Source: Phytopythium helicoides (taxonomy: Eukaryota > Oomycota > Peronosporomycetes > Pythiales > Pythiaceae). Taken from it: a stretch of DNA of 64,000 nucleotides. Location of the stretch: contig JANFNE010000005.1 in the NCBI GenBank assembly GCA_024867545.1, positions 682,001 to 746,000 on the forward strand, given 5' to 3'. This document shows, in pieces, positions 22,616 to 31,854 of this stretch; position 1 is the first letter of the stretch, and every line of letters begins with the position of its first letter. The notes beneath the pieces are model-generated. The model ran no database searches. It was not told the DNA's origin and saw nothing but the letters and a program-made list of their open reading frames with translations. Made by a program: the position numbers and the translations under genes.

Positions 22616-24402
22616 TGTGCTCGCGAGCTGGCGCGTTGGTGGCTTGCTGTTGAGGCCGAGTTGGGAAATTGTGGAGTGACGTCCGGCATGATACTCGACG
22701 CTCGTACCGGCTGAGTCGGTCGTCGGTCTCTCCGTCACGCCATTGCCCTCGTTGACGAGCGGTGGATGGACGAACGCCGCGAGCCGGAGCTTGGATCGGG
22801 AGCGCCGTGATACTCCCCGGAGGCTCGAAAATTCCGTCGACACAGGGGCCGATGGATGTCCTTGTTCAAACGGAGCTCCCCGACAATCATTTTCGCTCCT
22901 GCTCTCCTCGTTGATTCGACGTCGACGCACGACATGGCATGCCAACTGCCGAACAGCGGGAGGACAGCGTTCACTTGACAATTGTAAGCTCGGGTTCACG
23001 CATCAGCTGATGGCCAGCAAGTGTAGCCATGGGCCACTGATGGCAGAGATTTTTGCTCAACAAAAGGCTGCTCAGTGGGGGGATGGAACCGGGGAGTTTC
23101 ATGCGTCTACAGGCTGATCGATCCGGCGACTGGCCCTGCTACGTCGACGCGATGAGTGACCCTAGCGCTGGTCGAGCGATGGTGAGTGACCTCAAGTGCC
23201 GAAAATTCAGCCCAGCATGCTTTCGACAGGCGAGAAAACCCAGTAGCCATCGGCCAGTGGGCCTAAACTCTGATCGCGGGGGCTTCACAAAGTTAACCCG
23301 ATGGCTACAGTTCGTCGCCGAACGAATTCAGTCAACTCGACCAGGATAGGTGTTCGCCGTCATGAGTCTCATGGGCTGGCGGCACAACGTTGTCGCCGGC
23401 GTGAGGATCTGCCCTGCACCTTTGCTGGGCAGCACGCCAGTGCAACTGATTAGGAGCTGATTGCTACGCTGGGCTCCATCCTCTCCGTCCTATCCACAAA
23501 GCTTCAGGAGTCTAGCAAACGGTCCCGAGATGCCGAATCCTGTCATGCGAGACGATCTCCTGATCTTCGCCACCTCGGAGCCTGTCGACGAGGACGACCC
23601 GTCGACCTATGGCTTCAATCTCATGACCTCAGGAATGGTTGCGCAGTCCACCCGAATCCAGTCGCCTCGTGTCACAGCGAGGGCAACGCTTTGACTCGCG
23701 TCAGCCTGACGGTCAGGTCATGAAAGTCGGACGCATGATTCTTCGTTGACAGCTCGTGATATCCCAGCGGTTGAAGCTACAGTACTTGGGAGTTTGAACG
23801 TTCCCCAAGCCCAGCCGCGCTGCGGAGCGCCCCAACGTCGACGCAGCTGGTCGATTGGTGCTATGGGTACAGAACTCGGCCGGAAGTTTGATCGCAATAC
23901 TTGACCGAACCACGGTGGACGCCAAGTACTACGCTCGGGCACGTGTGGGTCTCGGCTCTCACAAAGTGTATCTCAGATGCCAAGCCGTCTCTGTCACCCT
24001 CACCTCCAATCGACTGCATGCAGGCGTCTTTTCCACCGCTTGAAGAGTGCATATCCAGCCGCGTGCATGCAGGGGGTTTACCGCGGCTGGGGGATTATCG
24101 GACCCTCTGAGATGGCCGATCTGTTTCAATCTCACGCGCCAATTCCAGATTGAACTCGTGCGTGGCGAAAAATCCGCCGCGTCAATCAAGTGACAACTTC
24201 TTCACCCAGGGGAGCGAGCTCCACGAGAGACCAAGTCAGCAGAAGGCGATTTAGGTCATCCGAGGGCGAGCTCAGGCTGAGACCGCGCCCACCGTAGGCG
24301 AGGGCCAGAGTGGGGTATCGATAGGCACCGATCGACCATCAAACGTAGTGTACACATTCTCGATGATTGCTACCCAGCTACTGTGCACGGCTCTGCGGCT
24401 CA
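22616..24402. other. Intergenic, 1.8 kb, no supported gene
   Basis: Only short overlapping ORFs. The string GAAAACCCAGNAGCC occurs here near 23230 and again near 21268 in the previous spacer, which may mark an old shared sequence. Otherwise nothing is seen. Confidence 0.4.
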
Positions 24403-25075
24403 TTAGACGCGCGCGACGGGTCCGTCCGCGGGCTCCATCTCGATCGGTAGGTCCCACCCCGCGGCGGCGTCGAGCGCGTGCCATCCGTCGGCCACGTCGA
24501 CGGGCGAGGTGGAGGCGATGGCGTCAAGCGATCCGCAGAGCAGCGCGAGCTCGTCCGCGGGGTCTCGTCCGTGGGAGGCGAGCGCGCGCTCGATCTCCCG
24601 CTCGGCGCCGGACGTGGAGATGCGCAGGCGCTTGTGCGGCGGCAGCTCGTCCTCGAGCAGCGTGACGAAGGCGCCGTGCGGCTGCTGCAGCGCTGCGCGC
24701 GCCGCGCTCCTCCGCAGCTCGAGCAGACTCTCGACCTGGCGCGCGCGTAGCTCCTCGCGCATGGCCAGGTGCGTGCTGAGCACGCCGCGCTTCTTGGGCT
24801 GCTGGCGCGGGCCGCGGGGCCTTGCGCGCCCTCTGCGGGGCCGCGACGGCCGCCGAGCCGTCAGCTCCCGCCACGGCCTGCGCCTTGCGCTTGCGCTCGA
24901 GGCGGCGCTGGTTGCTGTTGGCCTTGGCGCGATGCTCCTCGCACAGGTTGTGGCGCTCGCCGTTGCGCTTGACGGCGCGCGGGTTCCAGCACTTCTTGCT
25001 CGGGTACTTGCACAGCAGCGGCGCCTCGGCGGCGGGCTCCATGGCGGCGCGAGGAAGATTGAGGACTGGCGCCAT
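24403..25075 (-). CDS. Zn-module protein 4 (CW subtype), frameshifted
   Basis: Starts at ATG 25075 (MAPVLNLPRA) or 25042. Ligands C22, C29, C45 and H48: CKYPSKKCWNPRAVKRNG, RHNLCEEHR, then ANSNQRRLERKRKA. Trp follows the second Cys here and in member 5, where members 1-3 have Phe. After about residue 80 the first frame becomes an implausible Arg/Ala run, while the -1 neighbour gives a normal acidic protein (KKRGVLSTHLAMREELRARQ ... DLPIEMEPADGPVARV) ending at 24403. This is a one-base gain near 24800-24850 in very GC-rich sequence. The product would be about 223 residues. The C-terminal W-x-L-x-x-Q-W motif of members 1-2 is absent. Confidence 0.7.
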
Positions 25076-26489
25076 CAGTTGGGGGAAGATCGCTGGGGGG
25101 AACCCAGCTCTGCCGACGCTAAGTCAGTGCGCTCGAAGGTGATATTCTTCAGTACTCGATGCGGATTGATCTTTACTTGATTTTTGTATTAGCAGAGGAT
25201 TCATATCTGATTAGCTAAGTGGTTTACTATGGAGTCAGATTAGATCTCTTGATATTGATCTAACTATGGAGTCAGATACCCCCCACTTGCACACTGATAT
25301 AAGGATAAATCGACCCGGACGGTGGCGCGGATGTGGCGGGACGGTGGCGCGCGAGGCGCATCCCGATGTGAGGCTCGCGCGCGTGCGCTGGAGGCGGATG
25401 ATGGTGCGCAGCCGTCGGAGCCTCTCCGTCCCACTTATGAGTACGAGCGGCTCGCATTATCCTCCACGTGCCGGTTCTGAATGAGCTGGAGGTGTCGAGT
25501 TACCATTTGGGCGGTGAGGAGTCTACGATATGAGAGCCGTAAAAAGTTTCGGCGTGTTTGCACGATCGTTCCCGACGCTCGCGCCGCGATTCCATTTGCG
25601 TGGCATGGAGCTCTCTGGCGCGCAGCGGAGCCGAGTCGCCGGAGCAAGTGAGCCATTCTCGCAACTGAGTCTTAGATCTGCACGTAGGTTCAAAGCGGCT
25701 AGCGCCACCGACGACTACCGTTGAAGTGATTTCGCACGCCGACGGTCCAACCTGCCAGCCACTTGCCTCGACATGGAAAATCCGCTTTTGAATTCATCGA
25801 GGGCTTGACGAAACCTCTGGCTGGGGGCGGCCCAGCCGGAAGGGCGGCGGGTCTAAGCGTGACTGCTGTCCTGCAGCTTCAGGTTGTGACCATGATAGCG
25901 GAGACTGCTGGCGTCGAAAGTGGTTTCCCAACGGCCGTGTGTGCTCCCAGCCGCTCGTCGCGTCCTGAACATATCAGAGGTGGTATCTAGTGACTGGCAA
26001 AAGGGACCGAATCGCTAGCTTCACTATGAAGCAATTTACTCGGCACGTTGTTTTGTAGCCTTCATGACGATCGATCACCTCGGGCTGCAAATCGCCGGTA
26101 GGAAAACTGTTGCGAAGTGGGTGGGGAATTGTCGTCAACAGTAGCATGGACCGTGATCAATGAAGCCATCGTATACGAGCGCCTGAAAATGGGTGTCGCG
26201 TGGTTTGAGCAATGGCAGCGCGAAAGGTTCAATCAAAGCCCGCAGGTCCAGGTCAATAGAGTCGCAAGGAAGGCTCAGCTCTCAATTCAAGTTCAAGCTG
26301 CTTGTTTGATTGTGTGATTCGGTCGCATGGGTTCTCCCATTGTATTCAAAACTACATGCACAGTTCCTGGTCTTGTTGGCCTAAATTATGGGTGTTGGTA
26401 CGCGCGTGCCCGCGGTGCTTGCTTGCTTGGCCTTGCTGAGCCCTTACAGGTCCAGCCGAGACGTGAGGTGCGGGGCGCTGTGGATCATT
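25076..26489. other. Intergenic, 1.4 kb, with an AT-rich island
   Basis: 25140-25310 is markedly AT-rich compared with its surroundings and holds a direct repeat (listed separately). No ORF in the rest shows a motif. Confidence 0.4.
25226..25277. repeat. 15-bp direct repeat in AT-rich island
   Basis: ACTATGGAGTCAGAT occurs at 25226-25240 and 25263-25277, a 37-bp period. It lies about 150-200 bp upstream of Zn-module gene 4 (minus strand), so it could be a promoter element; a chance or mobile-element scar is equally possible. Confidence 0.5.
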
Positions 26490-27254
26490 TCAGGCTGCCA
26501 CGACGTCGACCTGGCGCTGGCCAACAGCCCCTGGCTCGTGCGAGCCACAGCTGTGGCCAGAGACGGCAAATATCCCTGTCGACATTCTCGGTGGGCTCCG
26601 GTCCACTGGCGGCAGCTGGTGCTGCTGGTGCTGATGCTGATGAGAGTAGCCACTAAATGTCGCCGCTCTCCTGAGCTCGGGCATTGCTGCCTCACGCTTG
26701 AGCGCCGCGGCTGCCCGCAGCATGGCTCGAGGGCTCTTGGGCCACTCGTGCTCCCACATGGTGGGTTCCCGCCACACGTTGGCGTTCCAGTGGCCACTCG
26801 CCACTCCATTGAGCGTGCGAGCGGCTTCGAGCTCTCGGCTGTGCGAGGAGCTGAACGAGTCGAGCGGCGAGACGCTGGCGCCTGCGGGCGGAGGGCGGAG
26901 GAACTGCGGGGCGTAGACGCCGCCGTGCAGCTCCTTCTCGAGCTTGAGGGCGATGGACGAGCGGATGTGGAGGCGGCGGTCCTGTTCAGCCATGAGCGGG
27001 CCGTGCAGCCCGAGGGCGAGCTGGCCGGCCTTGCGTTTCTTGTCCAGCCGTCGCTGGTTGCTGTTGGCCTTCTGGCGGTGCACCTCACACAGGTTGTGCC
27101 GCTCGCCGTTGCGCTTGATGGCGCGCGGGTTCCAGCACCGCTTGCTGGCGTAGCGGCACTTGAGCGCGTTGGCGTCCTCTGCAGCGGCCATGGAGGCTTC
27201 GTAGACGGCTGGAGAGCTCTGTGGGGGGATGTGAAGGTGCGCGAGGCGCTCCAA
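26490..27254 (-). CDS. Zn-module protein 5 (CW subtype)
   Basis: 254 residues from ATG 27254 (MERLAHLHIP); an internal Met at 27191 is the alternative start. Ligands C33, C40, C56 and H59: CRYASKRCWNPRAIKRNG, RHNLCEVHR, then ANSNQRRLDKKRKAGQL. It shares WNPRA and RHNLCE with member 4, making a CW subgroup. The remainder has Ser- and Pro-rich stretches, His/Gln repeats (YSHQHQHQQHQLPPVD) and helical pieces. The C-terminus (VGQRQVDVVAA) differs from the other members. It is the last and most upstream gene in the cluster on this strand. Inferred role: DNA-binding regulator. Confidence 0.75.
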   Translation of the reverse strand: MERLAHLHIPPQSSPAVYEASMAAAEDANALKCRYASKRCWNPRAIKRNGERHNLCEVHRQKANSNQRRLDKKRKAGQLALGLHGPLMAEQDRRLHIRSSIALKLEKELHGGVYAPQFLRPPPAGASVSPLDSFSSSHSRELEAARTLNGVASGHWNANVWREPTMWEHEWPKSPRAMLRAAAALKREAAMPELRRAATFSGYSHQHQHQQHQLPPVDRSPPRMSTGIFAVSGHSCGSHEPGAVGQRQVDVVAA

Positions 27255-29421
27255 ATCGAAGAGTGAGCTGCTCTTGGTCCGATGGTCACGCCCACGGTAC
27301 TGTCAGGTGCCATCCCGGTATCATTTGGCAAAAGTACCGTAGACCTGGGAATCATTTTGTGGGCAGAAAAAAATGGGGTCAGCTTGTGGTGACTTTGTGC
27401 GGTTTTGTCGACTTACGTATCGTCCGTTTCATTTGGACAACATACAAAGTCGCTGATCATAAGACGGCTCGCGTCGACTTAACTGGCGAGATGTCGACTT
27501 CACGTTTACGGTACTCGAGTTGAAGCGTACCGTACTTGCACTCGCAAATCAGTCCGCAATGGACACCGCGGTCGAGCGGAAGCAGAGCTGGGTGCTCTGC
27601 CCAGCTGATTTGCGGCCTGTTTCCGCGCGTGGCGCTCTCTGGCAGTCTCCGTGGTCGTCGACGCATTGCGCTGGAGCTCGGTCGCGGCATTGGCGGTCGT
27701 CGGAAGCCCGATCGGTTTCCATGCGTCCGGAGCCCGCTGGCGCGACGCCACATTCGTCCGGACTGTCATGGAGGACAGGCAGGCTCCGCTAGTCGAGATT
27801 TGCACGCGTATTGTATCATTTGGGCCACCGAGCGCGTGTCCGAGCCGCGCCTGGCTGGACAAATGACTCTCGGCTGACGCTGCTCGCCACGCCGGCTGGC
27901 TTGATGCTGAAAAAATCAGTGCGAGAAAGATCTCTGGCGCGAGCGAGCGTCGGCGCTGAGCTGGCCGGATGATACCGGATCATTTCGCCCGGCCGGCCAG
28001 TCCACGCGGTGTGCGCAATTGCACCCAGCGGTTCTCCGCGGAAGGATCCAGGACGCGCCGCGTCTGACTGCGTCTCGGTTCAGGCCAGAGGAGCGCCCGC
28101 CAGTGGGACGAAGTTGCTATTGCAAACGTCCGCGGACTCGTGGAGTCAGCAAGGATGAGCGGTGCGAGCACCCGACTTGACCAGACAGAGGCTTATTCTA
28201 GTCCCTGCGCACCGCAATCGCCACCCGCACGATCGATCGATATCTCTCTTTCTCGGTTTCACCGTCACCAGAACTCACGCTATCGATAGCTGATTGAGCG
28301 ACAGAAAGGAGTGCAACAAAGTTAGCAACGCGCGTGAGCTCGCAATGGCAGTTTGTTGCTTGTTGTTGGCACGAATGGCCGCATGACAACGCGGGTCTAG
28401 ATCGAGATGAGCACACATATCATTAGGCCAACTTGACTGTGCAAGCTCACCCTCATATCCCCCTGATGATGATGACGATCGAGCTGAAGCGAATCAACGG
28501 ATGGCCGTCCAAGCCAGACCAGACTGACGGAAAGCGCAGAGACCAGCTATTGAATTTGAGCTCGCATAGTCACTTTCTTCGTGTTCGGTGCTTCCCGCCG
28601 GACCGGAGAGTGGCCACGCACTTCCTGGTCATCAACTACTTGCTGATTCGTGGCCGGTCGAGCTCCGGACTCTCGTTCTGGCGATTTGAGGCGGGTCGAG
28701 CAGCGAAATGTGCCACGTTTCAGACTCGAGCGGTGCGCCACACCTAGAGGTGTTGCACACGGGTTACCTCGCCACACTAGCTCACAAAACTCATCCATTT
28801 GTCTATCCGCGATGATTATGCGGTGCAGGGCGCTACGACTGCCAACTTTACTCAAATGGACGTGGGGAGAAACATTTCTCTAGTGGTACTGACGGCAGCG
28901 CAAGCCGGACCACGCGCCAGGACAGGCAGGCTCCGGTTCGAGCTTACCAGCCTGCCTGTCCGACATCCAGTTTACATGCACGCGACCACGCAAGTACTGG
29001 GTAAAGAGCAAACCCCACCAAAAGATGATATCAGTCAAGGCAGCACTCTCTACAGACCAGAACTCTCACAAGGGCTTCTTCACTTGGCATCATCGTTTGC
29101 CGATGTAGAATGGCAACTTCCGACCAGAATGATGGCCATGCTGAAGCTGCTGTTCATGACAGGTTAGCATGAAATGATCGCGATCTAATAATTGACCAGT
29201 CTCGGCGGAGTTCAAAGGGTCTAAATCGAGTGATACATACTTCAAGGACGCGATGTGTTCATGCTGTTCTGGGTTGCCATCCTCTCATCCGGATCAAGTT
29301 GAAGTTTCAGGCTATTTGTGAACCAACATCGATGCGTCACCTGCAACCATTGCACTTCACAGATCAGATTAAACAAAGGCAAGCCGCCACTCATACTCAA
29401 CCTGCACCGTGCTCAATCTCA
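27255..29421. other. Intergenic, 2.2 kb, with a hairpin repeat
   Basis: Divergent spacer between Zn-module gene 5 (-) and the membrane gene (+). Short ORFs here have no motif. It holds a perfect inverted repeat at 28920-28961 whose left arm is repeated at 27773. In-frame Met codons at 29331 could extend the downstream gene. Confidence 0.45.
28920..28961. repeat. Perfect 13-bp inverted repeat (hairpin)
   Basis: GGACAGGCAGGCT at 28920-28932 and its exact complement AGCCTGCCTGTCC at 28949-28961 flank a 16-nt loop. The same arm plus CCG occurs at 27773-27788. It could be a miniature element end, a cruciform or a transcript hairpin. Confidence 0.7.
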
Positions 29422-31716
29422 ATGGTGCCAAAACTCCGCGATATCCAATGGCGACGGCTGCTGATCTTCGCTGTCAACATGGCTTCAGCTGTGCTTACGC
29501 TGCTCACGGGGCTGCGAGAGAATCCCGTTGTCGTATTTGTTACAGGTCGGTACGACTTTATCCGTTCTAGACTCGTCGAAGGTCGCATCAATTACGACAT
29601 GGTTCGCGACGACTTGTTGGACGTGTCCAAGCTCACGAATCTCTCGTATGCCGGCGAAAACTTCCGCTTCTTTTCACCGCCAGTGCGCCGACCAGAAAAT
29701 CTAGGAGAAGATCGCAGCACGTGCATGCGCGTGAATTCAATGAATGCGACCGTCATGAATATGAATTACAACGATTTTTGGGGCCACAGCGCTCGACGTG
29801 CCCAGATTTACACCTACAGCATCTCGGCTCCGAAGTGCCAAATCATCAACTTCGAGCCTGCGTGGGTTGATGACTGCATAGATACAAGAGGAACTGCTGC
29901 TTGCCATCGCTATATGCTGGACAACTTTGATATGCTTCTGGATGACCGAACAATCCAGGTAGGGATCGAAGTTGATTTTGGAATTGCCGGCACGCCGTTC
30001 CTTCGGTGTCTTGGACGACCCAATCGTGAGTTTCCGTACATTACGGATCTCATTGTTCTGCAATCGTACTGGGCTGGCGGTAGCTACCATCTTGAGGTGC
30101 AGAGCAGTGACTGTTATGCTGTGCCACGCCTGATCAACAGCGACAAAAAGTTTGGGCTGTTTGAAACGAGACCGGTTGATCAGCGTGGCAAAGTCGTGTT
30201 TGCAGTCGACAACAGCGGCTGGCTCCCGACGATTGTTACGGTTGCGTACGGTGTCATCACACTGCTGTTGGTGGCACGTGGCATCCTCAACACAATCTTC
30301 CAGCTGCGTTCGGTATATTATGTACCGATAAAGTTGCGATTCACGGGGACTATACGCCGCTATCTTCGATATGTTTGCCCTTTCATGACGCTGTCAACAC
30401 TAACTGCTGAAGATGAGACATCTATAATTCGATTCAAGGGCCGAGTGATCATGGCGTCAGATGTGTGGATCAACCACTGGTTATTCATCATGCTGAGCAT
30501 GGCAGACGCAATTGTGAGCCTACGCATGACGTATATTGTGCTCGAGATGGGGACCTGGATGCTGACGAAGCAAGTGAATGTGGAAAACTTCATCTTCATG
30601 GCGTCCGCATTGACGCGTATCACCTGGCTCATGTGTTTCTTGCATTCGTTGATTCGCATCGGACTGAAAGTCGCAGGTGCGCTCGCTCAAGGCTCTTCAT
30701 ATTATGCGGGCCGAGACTCGTCACAGACTCGAGTGGTATGTAGATTCCAGCGCGCTCTTCATGCTACAAGGCGTACAGTCTGATGCTGTGCTTCCTATTG
30801 TACTTATTTCTCGCAATTCATGGGGGCACAACTTTCATGAAACCCGATCATCCGTTCAAGCGCGGTGTCTACGGGGGCTCGCTCCAACTAGCTGGATTTT
30901 GGCGAAACGAGATCATGTGTGATCTGTTTGTGATTTTGTCGCTTCTCACGCTTGGTGGTATAACCTGTAGCATCCTCATGCTTACGACGCGCTATCGTTA
31001 CGCAGCCAACAACGGCTTGTTACGCCTCATCCAGAGACGATACATATTTGTAGGTTGGGACGTGTTCACTGTCATGGAGCATTTGGGCATCGATCCATTC
31101 AAACCAGAGCTTATTGAAGACAATGTCGCATCCACAAGTTGCTCGCTCGGGTGTTTGATCCAGCAAATGTATCAGTCCGGTCCCAGCGGGTTGTTCGTGC
31201 TCACAGGCGACTACATCTTCCATGACGGCGGGTTCACCAAAGGAGCTATTGAGTTCTGCTTCCAGCCGAAGAAAGCCATCGCAATGGGATTGCTGCACAG
31301 TGTCAACTTTTCCATCAAAGCGTCGTCCAAGGCCAACAGTGCCAACACACGCTACGCAGTTACGCCCATAGCATCCCCCAAGAAGTGACACGACTGCTAC
31401 TCGGACGACGGTGCATCGTGATTCTTCGGTGCTAACAAGAGAGACGGGCATCGACGAGGATCACATCGCAGCCCCCGCTGTGGGAGCTGCGATGAGCTAC
31501 ACGACAGCGTATGTGAGCCTATTCGAGCGGTCGTTGCGCATATTCGCAGAGGGGACATACGGCCGCGCGCTTCTCATGGACGAAGCCGACCCTGGCCGGT
31601 ACCGCAAAAACGAGAACGGGTTCATGGAGTACCTCGTGCGCGATGCACTCACAACCATGAATGTACTCGACGTCAAGCACCTGCTGGGCAGTCGCAAGAA
31701 GCTGACCATCCGATAG
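29422..31716 (+). CDS. Polytopic membrane protein with large N-terminal ectodomain
   Basis: Start taken at ATG 29422 (MVPKLRDIQW); ATG 29331 in the same frame would add 30 residues. Layout: a membrane helix near residue 12 (LLIFAVNMASAVLTLLTGL), an extracellular-like region of about 240 residues with Cys and N-glycosylation sites, then further spans (LPTIVTVAYGVITLLLVARG, WLFIMLSMADAIVSL, DLFVILSLLTLGGITCSILM). A block SDVWINHWLFIMLSMADA resembles other oomycete putative transmembrane proteins. The frame shifts by one base near 30720, 30780 and 31375; at 31375 one extra C in CCCCCA separates KK-stop from the continuing frame, which ends at 31716 (GSRKKLTIR). Function unknown. The 35.6-37.8 kb gene has a comparable layout but no clear sequence identity. 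Confidence 0.65.
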
Positions 31717-31854
31717 CCCACTTACTTCAACTTGAAGGCACAGTGTAGCTATGCATGGTCGAGTCGGCAGTGTGTGGTCCACAGCGGGGTTTCGAAAGAT
31801 CGGCGTCAAGTGAGACTTGTCGAGCAGCCCCCAAGTATTGATACATTCGACTGC

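Noticed and set aside
16739..27254. Zn-module cluster as retroelement gag knuckles or transposase fragments
   Set aside because: No reverse transcriptase, integrase, terminal repeats or CCHC spacing (C-x2-C-x4-H-x4-C) are present, and each copy has its own distinct protein context.
28933..28948. GGTTCGAGCTT resembling a tRNA B box
   Set aside because: It is the loop of a perfect inverted repeat, and neither an A box nor an acceptor stem can be formed around it.
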